NCBI GenBank assembly: GCA_003118195.1
Contig: BEXV01000687.1
Span: 98,398-162,397, forward strand
DNA length: 64,000 bases
DNA from: Hemicentrotus pulcherrimus
Taxonomy: Eukaryota > Echinodermata > Echinoidea > Camarodonta > Strongylocentrotidae
Reading direction: 5' to 3'
In this document: in pieces, positions 42,557-57,500 of the stretch
How positions within the stretch are numbered: position 1 is the first letter of the stretch
Layout of the letters: every line of letters begins with the position of its first letter
The notes under the pieces: generated by a model
Told to the model about the DNA's origin: nothing
The model's input: the letters and a program-made list of their open reading frames with translations, nothing else
Databases searched by the model: none
Position numbers and translations under genes: made by a program

Positions 42557-45500
42557 CTAAAGAGGAAAGAACATGATGTTGAAAAGACAAACGAAATTAT
42601 ATCCAAGATATCATCGATATGGATTTTGAATTAACTGATTTGATTTAACCATAATAAGGCCGGGGGGAGGGGGCGTAATGTTTTCCCCACTTAAGCTCCG
42701 GACCCCTAGTAAAAACACATTTGAATATAGCCAATCAGAGCTCATCTTGTCGATAAATGAACGATTCGAAATCCGAAACGGTGCAAAGCTCTGGGCCCTA
42801 CACAGGTACACACAACGCCTTGCCTATATCAGCATAGTACATGGTGTGTGTGCATAGGCATAGGCTTGCAAATGTTTCATTTCCGCCCTAGCATATCTAC
42901 CTTTAGCAAATTTATCATAGATCTACACCTGAAATGTCATTTTCCCTAAAATAGATCAAACATTGGTTATTGGGTCTTGTTTAAAATTTAGGTTGTTGTT
43001 TTGGGAGTCAAAGAAGTTGAATTGTAGTAAGAAATGAAACGAAACAACAAAAACAATAAAATACATAAGTTAAACAAAAAATGAAATACATAAGAAATAC
43101 TAAAACAATAGATAACATAAGGAATAAGCTGGCTCTTTCAAATTTTTTGTCGTATTATTATTCCAAATGGTGTAATGAATATATGTAGTGAAAAAGAATG
43201 CTTAGATAATGAATGATATATGATTTATGGGTAAAAATGTGATTTCATGATCTTTTTGCATAAATTACCATAAAATATGAAAATGAGTGAATAAAAACAA
43301 ATGGAAATTATCATATTATTTCTTACATTTCACTTGAAATGCGTGTCAATTTTTTGCGGAGATCACACGTTTCACGGCCGAGATATTAAGGGGGCCATAA
43401 CCCNCCCGACCGTACTAAGACCTCAAGTAGCCAGGCTTTTATGAGGGTAAAGCTTTATCAAGAACTGCAATAGTGTATAATTATGAAATTCCAATGCGTA
43501 TTTGTGGATTACGCAGTTGCTACTCAAATGCCTCTGTCAATTAAATTTACAATATTCATGAAATTTGCATTAATTACAATTATCATAGTCATTGCAATAA
43601 AACATGCTACTTAGAATTCGATTCAACACTAGCATCAGAAGAAAAGAAACCAATACTTTTCAATGTTTTTTCATATCTTAATCAGAATTATAATTAATTA
43701 ATGACAAATATTTGTAAAGCTTAGATCTTCTTCTTTTATTTGATGCAACTCATATGCACATTTCACGCATGAGTGATTAAACACAAACTGAAGAGAGGGT
43801 ACAAAAAAAGTCATTTGGCGGGCGGTATCTGAATTTCAAAGAGAAATCACATTATAGAAAGTTGATCTTCTGCCCTTTTATATGACACCTCAATCAGGAA
43901 AATGAGCCAGGAATAACAACATTCCTTTTTGTTTAAAAAACTGATTGTCTTTCCATAATTTGATTAAACGAATCCGTTTTCACTGGCTGCCTGCCGAAGT
44001 AAAAAAACTTAACTCCGTTTCGTTGACGATCATCCATGCACAAAGAAAACGAAAGAATTGATTTATTTCAACTCTACAATAAGCATGAAGAGTTGTTTAG
44101 CTTACCTTTTGCCAGCTTACTTCACTTCTGTTACCGTACAAGTCGCTAAGATCCTGGCTCATGTTGTCCCAACTATTTATCCAGGTCCAGGGCTTAATCA
44201 ATTTGAATGAGGGAAAGCTGTATCCTAGACAGAGTTATCAAATTCACAACTCATTGGATTGTCTTACTAACTAACAGTTTGCAAAATACAGATATATCAT
44301 CAAAATCATGTCATAAAATTATTTATTTATTGGATTTGACTGAGAACTATCTCTATATTGTGGTCATGTTTATTGCTGGATATAATCTTTCTCCCTCTAT
44401 ATCGCCTTTCCTCTGCATGTGCAATTGTAAAAGTAATGATGATAATGATTATGATGATAATAATAATATTAACAATAATGATAATTGTAGTAATAATGAT
44501 GGTAATAAAAATGATGCAACATTCCAAGTTTCTTGATGTGCTGTATAAGCAAAATGTGAACCAGTTTTCATATTTAATCAAATTAATGATAAAAGATAAT
44601 CAGGAGTAAGTACAATCAAATATATCAAAAAAGATACAAATTAAGGAAAGGATTCCAAGTGATATAACAACAATAAATGGCACACACGAGTTCGTAAAAT
44701 TAACATTACTAAGTGAAACAGAAATAGTGTGGTTTTATTAGAAAGTGCATCTAGACATCCGCCGATGTAAAGAATGTATTTGTATCAGTGTATGTTTCCG
44801 AAAATAAAATATAAAGTTATATATCGTCGGTGGGTTAACAAAACCTCGTATCTCAATTTGTTGAGATTTCGTGTTTTTTTTTTACAGAATTTTGTACCTA
44901 ATGGCCTACGAAACCACTTGATAAATCCATGGAACGCCTCCTGTCTCGGTTTTTTCACAAATTCCACACAAAGGACGGTGTCACAGCACTAAATCTGTTG
45001 AGCTAAGAAAGGTTTTTTCGCTCTCCTTAAAAGTTTAATGATTTTTGAGATACAAGGTTTAGTCACCCCACCGACGATATATATATATATATTATAAATG
45101 CAGACGCCAATGTGAATGTTTAAACAATTGTCATGGCCCGACGTTTGATTGATCCAGGGTATGTTAGTTTGATTGATCTGAAAACTAAAGTAAAACAAAA
45201 AAGGTTTTTGCTTTTTTTGTTACCAGTTACATGGTTAGAATTTGTGAACATGCAAGCAAAAAGCTAGCAAAATATTCCCTAGTTTTAAAGACCCAACTGA
45301 GGGCAGTAGGATTACCGATGTTGATTAATGACACATAGGGGAATTCATTTAGAGTATTGTACAATGTTATTTTTTCAACTCAATGTTTTATAAATGATAG
45401 ATATTTACACGTTTTCCTTTTTCTAATTTACATTAACTTGCAGTTAAAAATCAAAGATTTTAAATACAAGTATAAACATTACCCATGTCTTTAAATTCAT

Positions 45501-48500
45501 TCTCTAGGATGCCTGCCATCTCCTTCAAGCTTAATTGCTGTGAGGCGACGACGTGATTCATGTCTGAAGTTTAAAAACAAATGTGTGAAATTAATAGAAT
45601 GTGTGTATCAAGAAAATCATGCATAAGAGTAAAAGAGAAGAGATGTTTTTAAAGCTGTCAGACTTGGGATGAAATAGATCTGTCGCAGGGTAAACTAGAT
45701 TGAAAGTCATCATTGGACATGTTATACTTTGATTGGATTAACGGTAAGATAAACCTGTGGTCATAATTTGTCTTTTCGGTTGTCTGACACATTTTCCGGC
45801 GACCCTAGGTCATAACACTTGTTACAAGGACGAAGTGTATAGTTGCGATTAAAGATCACATGGATTGGGGATTATTAATAATTAATTCGACCAAAAAGAG
45901 TCGCACAAACTTCATTTGCCAATAATATAATGTATCTTGCCAAATTTCCGCCAAAATCTCGTTTTGCATATTATCCTAGCTTCTTCAAAATGTTTTTCAT
46001 TCTATTCGACAAAATTATCCCTCGCCCTAAATACATTATCAGTATTACGTTATTAGGGATTGACTAATGATAAAGTCATGACAAAAATGCCAAGAAAAAG
46101 ATGGATGTAATGACAAATAAATGTCTACTATCTAAAGCTAACTGATCTCTTGAACATGTAATATTTTCTTCTTGAAAATTATCTGCCATAGATTATGAAC
46201 TAAGGGATAGAGCTTTACATTGAACAACAACATTAAACAAAGCTCAGGGTCTATTTTTGAACTGCTTTAACAAGTAGCTTCAGACTGAAATATGAAGGAA
46301 AACAAGATTTGTCAACATTGGTCGACTTTCAGCTTTTCAAAAAATCTAAGATGTTTCCATAAATCCTCTTGAAATTACATTCTACGCCCTTTTTTACCAG
46401 TGACAACGGTCTATTTCATTGAAATAATACACCAGCCAAACCCGAGCTCATGGACGGAAATCTATTGAAACATTAATCAATTGAACCAAAAAGTCTAGAT
46501 TTTACACTAAAAACTCACCCGGGGTTATTGCATTCATAATCCCCTTGTATATTAATGGACTCACCTGATGCATCTTTCACCTTCAAGGCATTGACGTGGG
46601 CTTGAGCAACGTTGCGTACATCACATACGGGAATGGAGATATCGAACGCTCCTTTTTTGGAATTTACCATTCTACGACGTACGATCTCAACATTGGCCTC
46701 GGCTAACTCGCAGAGGATTGGTCCCAAGACAACTGGAGTCTTGATGATCCCTAACTCAAACGTAAGTTTTTCTTTGAAAGTTCAGAAACAAAAATGTGTG
46801 CTTTACTAGCTTTATCCAATGTATTTTCTTTACATAATTGAATTCAAAGAAATTGTACTTGTATTCAAAATATGGAAAACATATCCCGCCTTTTATCAAA
46901 GCAGCTAATTCCACAAACCAAAATAATTCTCTAAAACATTTATATTCAACGAGAAGTTTCTCACCTTTTTTTTTCTTCTTTCAATACTTACTTTTCCGAA
47001 GTATGAATATGTATATTAATTGTGTAAATGCTCTGATAGTATCAATTAGTTTCTGATCATCTAAATATTATCCAATATCTAATATCTTCTCTCTTTCATT
47101 TGTTAAAAAGGGGGGTGGTTCGTGTATAACGACAAAATCATTTTGCACAGCCTGTTTACAATTTTTAAAAGATCTGCAGGAAAAAAAAAGGATGAATGGT
47201 ATACACAAATTGAGTTACCTGGTGGACTCTTAATGAATTCTCTGGCTGCCTTTTCGGATACATCTTTGCAGATTGCATCCTTCAGTGCGCTGTTGATGCT
47301 CGTCCATTCTTTATTCCTGAGCTTCTCCTCTTTACATTGGATATTGAAGTGAATAGCAGACAAAAAGCAGACAATTGGTAGATAAGTTTTCATTTAGTTT
47401 ATCGTTATGTATACATTTATACATAAATAATCACTGATATTTATTTCTAGTAATTTAATGCAAAGGGTTAAAATAAAAAATCTTTGATTTTTACGTTCTT
47501 AAGAATGTTACCATAGCCTTTCCCGGCAAATTGTGCATTCAGTTTCAAAACAAGCTCAAAGATTATAGCACAAACATCTTTCTTCCTCCGAGAGTGTCAT
47601 TCAAAACTTTACTCTATTTCATTTAGCGTACCGGGCATTCAAATTCATTCCGCCAAGCTCATGTAGCAACACTCATTTGGATGTATCGGTACTTCCAGAA
47701 ATGTGATCTCGGGTATTACAAGTTGCAAATACAAAATTTAACCTGTGCACAGGCATGGGGTAATCAAGTTTTGGGGGATGAAATGAAGATTAAAAGAAAC
47801 AAAATGTAATTGTTTGGGTGGATGGAGTGATCATAGAAGACGTAATTCTGCGGTTTAGAGAGACTACAAAGTTTGTTCCCATTATGTTGTGGGGTGCACA
47901 ACTGAGTCCACTCCAAAAAAAATATTTGCATTTAATAGATGCAGAAAAATAAGGAAAGAGAGCAAAACTAATTTGAGTAAAATCGAATGTTTTAAACAGT
48001 ATAAACAAACAAGTATGGAACAACGGCAATTACTACACAAATTGAGTTTGTGACGTCATGACCTAACTATTTATCAATTGCGTTATATATTTAAATCCCA
48101 TTAAATTTCCCTTTATCCCCCAAATCTTGATTTCCCCATGCCTTTTGCCCAGGCTAAATAATTTGTTCAATATTACGTGCATAAAATTTCACAAATTTTG
48201 TTATGAACTTTGAAGAATTAATACTATTTTCAGGTTATAGTAGATTCACAATGATTGATTTGTATAATAATAGTTTGTCAAAATTAACACTTTCATGATA
48301 TAACTGGAACAAAAATGGATGCTGGTGCGAGAAAAAAAGATTGTTAGGGGGGAATTAGAAATTTGTATTATCAATAAAACGAAAACCAGAAGACTATAGT
48401 GACGCAATAACGTCACAGACTTTTGAGTCAGTTGCAAAATTGTCTTGTGATTTTCAAAGTTTTTAATGTCATTATGAATTCATAGCTTTCTTATTAGTTA

Positions 48501-51500
48501 TCCGATTTTGCTCATACTCGTTTTGATTGGTTTGTCTGCTTTTCCTGCTTCTATAGAAAATAATTTATTATGGAGCAGACTTTCACTTTAATCATCGTCT
48601 CCTCATGTGTAAAGTTTCAGGAATTATGGTTCATGTTGGTTCATGTCGCGATCGTATCTATATATTGTCAATATTTTCCTTTTAATTAATGAAGATTTTA
48701 CTTTTGGGGCTGTAGAAAAAGGGGACCAGCCTAGATAAGTCAATGGCTTTTTCTGGTCCCCCACATCCCTACTCCTCCCATTAATCATTTTTAGTGTTAC
48801 TGTTGTTGTTTTATTTGTTCTTATATATTTTATATTTATTGCATATTGTATAATTGTATTTTGAATGTTTATAATGCTGTTTTTATTGGATGTGAAATAA
48901 ACTGAAACTGAACTGAACTGAATTGACCGAACAAAATGCAGATATTTCTTACCCGAAATTAAATCGCTTCCACCAGTCAGAACTACTCGCTTTATTCCTC
49001 CAGCCGTTTGGCATACTTGCAGCAGCCTTGTTATATCGTCTTTTGTTGCTGGTCTGCTGTCCTGGAAACGACTTGTATGAATCACATGGGTGCATCCTCT
49101 AACCGCCCTATAAAACATGGACATCGATGATTATAAAGCAATTATCCTAAATGGTATATCACTTCAAAAAGTGCATCATACATTGTTCGTGCCCATGATT
49201 GTCTTAAGCCACTAATATATAAATCTAATTTAGAGAGGTGCCTCAAGTAAAAGAAAAAGAAAAATTAGAATAGAAGAACAGAAAGGAATGACCTTTAAAT
49301 GTGATTGTTTATGTTAATATTGAAGGCAAATGTATTTTGTAAAAGCCAACCTACATTCAAATTGAAATTTCTATGTTCACATTCAGTTTCCATAATTGCC
49401 CTCGTGCAATAATATTTTAATCTCATTCTGCGGACTAGATAAAACATAACATAGAAAGAAATTCTGAATTTGTTAGTCCATGTAATGTATTGGACTTGGA
49501 AGCATTTAGTTCGCCTTTGTAAAAGCCTAGGAAAGTGTCTAAACGTAGCCATAACAAATGTCTCATTTACATGTACATACCCGTTTAGTTGTGTCTCAAA
49601 ACTAACTCACGAGAGTGCATAACACAACATTATGGAGAGATTACCCCCAAAATATGCCTTCATTTTGGGGGAGAATGTTCGAATCCCTAAAACAGGGGTT
49701 ATTCTTTTTTTTAAATGATTGCCGTCACATAGGAAATCTAAACAAGAGAGCAGTCAACCGTAATAATGTTTTCAACACAGATGATAGTAAGGGAAACCGT
49801 CATATTTCTCGCGATTTCAAACATGATTACGGTTGTAATAGTTGCAAATTCTGAATACAGCATTGCTTCATAAAACTATTAACGCAAAACCCTTTACCCC
49901 AAATTAAAGATCTTTATGTAAGCTTTTCTCTGGAAAAGCGATTGCCTACTCAATCAATACAAAGAAAAAATGACAAAGACAGTGTAATAATGATGGCATT
50001 GAAAGTAGAGCTCTCAGGCGTTGCGTTCTTTCCGACCACCTTGTATGCGGAGCAGGGGGGTGGGGGTAGGGTTTTGGTAAACCTATTTATTATTTATTAG
50101 CAGTGTAGGCGATATCAAAAGGAAGCTTTGAAAAAAATGTATTAATACTTACTCCATCCATCCAAAACAGTGACGAACGCCAGCTTCATAAATCATATCA
50201 AGTTTAGGGAACAGTCCATTGATCATTCCAACCTTAGCTATTTGCGCTGAAAGGGCGTCGTCTCTTTCTTGCGTCCCTTTCTTAAAATCGAGCGTCCCTC
50301 GAACCTTATATCCGCTTTTTGTGAGTTCATGTACGACATGAGAACCTATGAAGCCTGAAGGATCCGTCACTAATACGACTATCAAAAGGTATAAACAAAA
50401 GATAACCGGATAAGCATGTTATACGAAACGTTCAGGTCAATAGCGCAGGTCTAAGAATGACATTGTATATATTTCATTGATGTATCCCAAAAACTAATTC
50501 AAAAGAGTTATGAATTAATTTACTTCGTACTGCTCTCCTAAAGATTTTATTGGTTGTTCATGTTTGGCAGACATCCCCCCTCCCACCCCCAAAGATGTAT
50601 CTCCATACTTATTGGACTCCATGAATTATGAATAATTATATTTCAAAATTACATGTAACTTTAACGTGAACCAAGCACCTACAAGTGAATAGTATTAACA
50701 AACATTCACATACTATGCACAAAGCAGCGCTGAAAGCTTTTGTGGGCATTCTCGATTACAAACAAATCCGGGCATGGAACTTTGACTTGGTGTTTATGTG
50801 CGTGTTTGTGTTGTGTGCGTGTGTGTGTCATCAATTTTTACAGACGAATCAGGGTCGAACTTTAAAGGGGTAGTTGAGTTCTTGTTTAAGACCGCTAATG
50901 CATTCACAGTGCATGGTTATTGCTCTTATTCTTATTTATGACATTTCTAGTGTTCTTTTTTAACCTAAAAATGCTATGAAGGTAACTTTAGACCCCAGAA
51001 TGTGTGAAATTTAGCCGATAGGATCATACCAATTTAACTCCACTTAAAAAAAATACGGTAACCGTTAATCAATTTATTAAAATAATAATAACAGTACACG
51101 GGCCGCCTGGTTTTGCGTATTATAACCAACACGAAAAATCCAACATAACGCCAACATCGGCATTGGCTGGAATAAAACGAGGTATTGTTTTGTGTGTTAG
51201 AACAGGAGCATTTTTTTTAATGAAATGACATGTTATTGTTTTGTATTTTATTCATTTAATCATGGTAAAAACCTCCTCTCGGCCAGAAACCGCTTATACG
51301 ATGGACCGTGAACAGAAGTTCACAGATGTTCTGGGCAGCTTAAATTAGAAAATGACAGCATGGAGGGCGCATGCTGAGGAAAGAAAAAAAAAATACATAG
51401 CCCCCCCCCCAAAAAAAAAAGCATCCCAAATATGATTTTCCAAGTTGAATATTTAATTCTCCATATTTTTTGCCTACGATTTGTACTATGTATTTCAATG

Positions 51501-54500
51501 AACAAATCAGCTGTTCCACAAAATTTGTTCACTTTCATTTCAGTATTTAATACTGAAATGAAAGTGAACCTATTAAAAGCAACTCATGCTACTTGTTGGT
51601 TCACTGAATTAAACTACTGACTTTATTGACAGGAAAAAACAGATTGCACATACACTACATTGACACAACGATTAAAAAAAAATGTGGAGAGAAAAATAGA
51701 AGGGAAAGAGAGAGAAAATTAATTATATAAGGATGGATAGATACGATTCTGATTTGAATATTTTATTCTGCTCACCTGGAGGTGACTCTCTTGTTTCATC
51801 TTCCGTCATAAACGAACTTGTCGAAAACGATGTATCTCCGGCTTGGTCATCTTTATGAATTAATGCATGATTGAAATTGATAATCAAACAGCGTTTTTGT
51901 TTCTAATAATTTTAATGAAACTTTATGAGTAATAGGGAAGAATTTAACCCCCCCCCCCTTCAGTTATGTTGTACTAATTTCATCTCAAACGCTGTCTATG
52001 TTTCATATTTGATTTTAAAGATAGAGATAGATCGACTGTTAATATTATGACAATCAGTAATTACAACCAGTAGAAAAATCTACAATGTTATCAAAAAAAA
52101 AATAATAGCACGTGTATTGATTACATTTTTTCTTTATATGTGATATTTAGGGAGGAACCGTTTTAGTGTGAACCTAAGCACCAATCGCTCATTACATGCT
52201 TTTGAAATGTCACTGAATAATCAAATTCAAATGTTATTATACATGTATATACCAATGACAAAATGTTGATATATATTCAAATTATGAAATATCATTCTAC
52301 TGTTGTAATGATAAAAATATTTCCCCTTCACATCACTTGTCTGTTGTTAAAGATGCTAATTTTAAAACGTATGTTTAGGTCTGGATTTAAGTTTATTTAT
52401 GTTGTTGTTGTCTGTTCGTTTGCATTTTTTGTAGGTTTGCCTTTAATGTCTTGTTTAGTTGGTGTAATTCTTTCTACTAAAGTCGTATCTAATCCAACTA
52501 AAGTATCAATGAGAGTATATGTACACAGTCGGTTAAAATTAAACGTATTCAACAAACTGCCTTTGTCAATATTCACAGGTAGATGATTAAAGAAATATAT
52601 ATTACATTTTAGCGAACTTCTCGAAATTAGCTGAACGGAGAAGTGTGAACCGAGCCATACCCCATGCCCACACACAACATTTTCCGTGATTAGTTATACC
52701 GTTTCGCGATAGTGATACCGTTTTGCTACAGTTTTACAACGAAATTGTGTGTGTGGACGCTCACTAACGATAAGTCGTATAACGAAACTAGTCTAACAAA
52801 CCGCAGGTTTGGGCATCGTTTCAAACTGAAACTCTATAAAGAATCACGCCTAATCACGCCTAATCACGGAAAATGTTGTGTGTGGACAGGGGGAGTGTAA
52901 CTAGTGTAACTAACTGGGCGGGGCTTAACGTGACCTCGAGCGAAAGGAGACCAGACCTCTTATACGACGTATCGTTAGTGAGCGTCCACGCACACAATTT
53001 CATCGTAAAATTATCGCGAAACGGTATCACTATCGCAAAACGGTATAACTAATCACGCCTAATCACGAAAAATGTTGTGTGTGAACAGGGGGTNNNNNNN
53101 NNNNNNNNNNNNNNNNNNNNNNNNNNNNNNNNNNNNNNNNNNNNNNNNNNNNNNNNNNNNNNNNNNNNNNNNNNNNNNNNNNNNNNNNNNNNNNNNNNNN
53201 NNNNNNNNNNNNNNNNNNNNNNNNNNNNNNNNNNNNNNNNNNNNNNNNNNNNNNNNNNNNNNNNNNNNNNNNNNNNNNNNNNNNNNNNNNNNNNNNNNNN
53301 NNNNNNNNNNNNNNNNNNNNNNNNNNNNNNNNNNNNNNNNNNNNNNNNNNNNNNNNNNNNNNNNNNNNNNNNNNNNNNNNNNNNNNNNNNNNNNNNNNNN
53401 NNNNNNNNNNNNNNNNNNNNNNNNNNNNNNNNNNNNNNNNNNNNNNNNNNNNNNNNNNNNNNNNNNNNNNNNNNNNNNNNNNNNNNNNNNNNNNNNNNNN
53501 NNNNNNNNNNNNNNNNNNNNNNNNNNNNNNNNNNNNNNNNNNNNNNNNNNNNNNNNNNNNNNNNNNNNNNNNNNNNNNNNNNNNNNNNNNNNNNNNNNNN
53601 NNNNNNNNNNNNNNNNNNNNNNNNNNNNNNNNNNNNNNNNNNNNNNNNNNNNNNNNNNNNNNNNNNNNNNNNNNNNNNNNNNNNNNNNNNNNNNNNNNNN
53701 NNNNNNNNNNNNNNNNNNNNNNNNNNNNNNNNNNNNNNNNNNNNNNNNNNNNNNNNNNNNNNNNNNNNNNNNNNNNNNNNNNNNNNNNNNNNNNNNNNNN
53801 NNNNNNNNNNNNNNNNNNNNNNNNNNNNNNNNNNNNNNNNNNNNNNNNNNNNNNNNNNNNNNNNNNNNNNNNNNNNNNNNNNNNNNNNNNNNNNNNNNNN
53901 NNGGGGGGGGGGGGGCACAGAATTTACACAAGGATTAAGAGTCGAGTACGTTATAACGAATCTTCTTCTTTCTTTAATAATTTAATGAAACGTCTCAGCT
54001 CCCGTGCTCGGCGCGTAGTGGGGAATTTAAATTCAGACAAGGATTACGAGCCGACAGAGAACGGATTAAGAGTCGAGTACGTTATAACGAATCTTCTTCT
54101 TTCTTTAATAATTTAATGAAACGTCTGGGCTTTTCTATTCCTTTGCCGTTTAGCAGATTTTTAAAATGTTTTCTTGTCAATTCGAGGGTGCTGAATCCAA
54201 ATCCGATGAGTGCCAGGCGCAAAACCTTGAGCATTTTCCGTAAAACGCGAAAATTCAAAATGGCCGCCAAAATGACCGGCAAATCATAAATATGCTCACT
54301 CTTTGGCCGTTTAACAGATTTTTTGATGTTTTCTTGTCACTTTGTGGGTGCTTAATCCAAATCAGATGAGTGCCAGGCGCAAAACCTTGAGCATTTCTCG
54401 TAAAATGCGAAAATCCAAAATGGCCGCCAAAATGGCCGCCAAATTATGAAAACGCTTATACTTTGACCATTTAACAGGTTATTTGATGTTTTCTTGTCAA

Positions 54501-57500
54501 TTTGAGGTTGTTGAATGCAAATCTGTTGAGTGCCCGACGCAAAACCTTCAGCATTTTGCGTTAAATGAGAATTTTCAAAGTGGTTACCAATTTATGGAAA
54601 TATTTATTCTAAGGCCATTCGACAGCTTATTTGATAGTTTCTTGTCAATTCGATGGTGCTGATTCCAAAACGATGATTGCCAGATTATAGTGTCCAAATT
54701 GTATAAGCTCATTTATCTGCAAAGAAACATTCCTTTATTAGTTTGATTTTCCGCTGTCCAATTATAATTAAAATGGCCGACAAACCCAACAATGATGTAC
54801 AATAATCTTTGCCAACTGTATGCATATAAATAGTATACTGAGTGTGTCCGTTATGTAGATGTTACTCACACATGTGATAATAACAGCAAATTGTATTTAT
54901 CCGAGTGGTCCGATATATGAGTTATGCTGCTTTAACACATGCATTTTTGCAGTGGATGCTAGTACACAGTGAACCCAGCAGGCTAGCTAGAAAACAAAGT
55001 TTATTGTGTGTAATGGGAAAGATATATGAATAAAATAATGAATAAATGAATATAAAGATGATATAGATATTCACTGTAAACTATATATTTGTCCATTATA
55101 GACAATCATTGACCATAATTGAAGACTTTTTTTAGCACCTCTATAATAACAGTGCCGAACAATGTCAAATCGCACTGGTATTCACGATTGTCACTGTCAC
55201 TGTCTTAAGATGTCTTATTCATTGGATTTTGGCATTGGACATCGCCCTTTATACAGCGCCAGTGAAGTGAAGATTGTGTGCAGCCGCACTTGGCTGTTCT
55301 GCAGTATGTCGCTCCTACACCCACAATTAATGATATTGAGGACTCTTCTGGTGCGACTGGCTGATCATTTTCGAGATATACAGGTTGAGTTGTAGAAGAC
55401 TTCTTCCTCCATCCATTCTTCAACGGGTCTAAGGCTAGGGGTACTGGCTTGCACACACAACGCCACTTGATAATGGGCACCCTGGTAAAAGTGGCTGAAA
55501 AGCAGCCATGCTTGGTGGAAGACTCATCTATTTGGGAGGGACTATAGGCGTTAGCCACCAGCCTTGCATAAATGATCCTTCGCATTGTGTCAACAGAATC
55601 ATTTGGTTCTTCTCCTTACAGGGATGTCACGTATGTCAAGCAGGATTATATTACTACATCGAGAGAGAGGCTTCAGTATTCCCAAGGAGTAGAGACTCAG
55701 AATAGCAAGGGCTAAATCTTGAATGCAGAAGCCTTTCCTACTCCATATAAACAGGAAACGGTGACGCATCCAGTCAATACTTGGGCTCCAAGAAGATTGG
55801 AGATGATTTTCTTGTGTTTCTTGATAAATTCATTGATATCGATGACTGCTCAAGTGCGGGATGTTGATTCCATTAGCCATTAGTTAGGAAATGTAGATGG
55901 TGTGTAAGAATGAACAGAATATCTGTGTCATCGCACACAACTTTGATAGATGAGTGACCATTCTTAGCCTCCTTTATCATGGGGTAGGCCATTATTACAT
56001 CTGCCTCTTCTTCAAGAGCCCCAAAACCAACAACGATGGGATGCGGATCAGGTTCAGTTACGATCAATCGTTAGCCCAGCTGTGCTTGCAAGGAACACAA
56101 CACTGATCTACGATCATCCTGATGACTTACTGCTTGTTTGCAGTTACATTTAGGATGACGTTGTGTTCTGGCAGAGGATACTCAATCTTCAGCTACAGGG
56201 CTGCAACCTTTTGCAAGTGCTGTTCGGAAAACGAACTCGATGCCACTCTCGTAGTATCTGTCAAAAACCACATGAATAACTGGACATCTGACATATTTCA
56301 TGACCTTTGCTGGAGAAGCAGGCCAAGGAACGGACCAAAGAAGAGCACATCCATTAAGAATGATAACATCTGGCACCTCTGCATTTCGTTGACTACACTC
56401 AACTTTGATTCTTGATTCAAGACAGACTTACTCATGGAATGTGCAGCACGATTCTTGTCGAACAGGGCGGGTGGATAGGGAACCAATTCATAAGAGAATA
56501 AGGTTTTGGTTGAAATCACTTCCCTAGATGTAGCTTTGATCTCGATTACCCGGGCATAGATCATCCCTGTATTGACAACTGTAGATACCTTACCTCTTGA
56601 TGACATATCAGTAACTTTTGCCATTTCGTCGACTTTCTTCGTACTTGTGTCTTGGAACCCCTTCGGCTACTTTATTTTGTACTAGTTCATCTGATCGGGT
56701 CCAATCTTGATTGGATCATCGGCAATTACTGCTGGATCATCCACAACCTGTCCAGTGTAGATGTTCACCAGGCTTGAAGGAGGGTGCTTCTCACTGTCAA
56801 AATACATCTCTACGAGTCGATAGCGCCTCGCGAATATCCTTTCTGTCAGCCGCATCTGATTTTATTTTTTTCGAGACTCTCTTCTTTGTGACAAGTGACA
56901 ACTTTCTGATCTTCCCCTTCTTGCTAGGCTTCACAGTCATTCTTCAGTTGTCCAAAGAGGCTGAGAGACAAAGCCCAGAGAGCAAGTGTAGACTCATTCC
57001 AAGTTGATGCGTTGATGCCAGAAGATCCCTTTCCATAGCGCATTTACGTCGTTTCAATGTACATATCGGACCAGATGCCTTTCCAATGCCATGCTGATGG
57101 TGCATCACATGTTCTCCATCTGAGAACTGCTTGAGTAATGCTGGTGGCAGCTAGACGTTGCATGGAAAGGAGATAAAACATCCCATAACGTGCATAATTT
57201 GTATGCCCTGAAACGAAGAAATAGATAAATAGTTCCTCCATATCTTGCAGATGGAGAGACTAGACACCCTCCCTTTCAGCTCTAAAAATCCATAAAGATG
57301 ATCATAGGCTGAACAGATCATCCACAATTTAATAGTTCGACTGCCTTTCCTGAAGAAAACACCAAATAACCTGTAAAATGGTCAAAGTATAAGCGGTTTC
57401 AAGATTCGGCGGCCATTTTGGCGGCCATTTTGGCGACCATTTTGGATTTTCGCATTTTACAAGAAATGCTCAAGGTTTTGCGCCTGGCACTCATCGGATT

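Noticed and set aside
44327..44609. Poly-Ile and poly-Asn ORFs.
   Set aside because: AAT/GAT microsatellite in an SDR intron.
54082..54282. A minus-strand ORF of 66 residues repeated in each array unit.
   Set aside because: It follows the repeat unit and is interrupted in other units; there is no evidence of translation.
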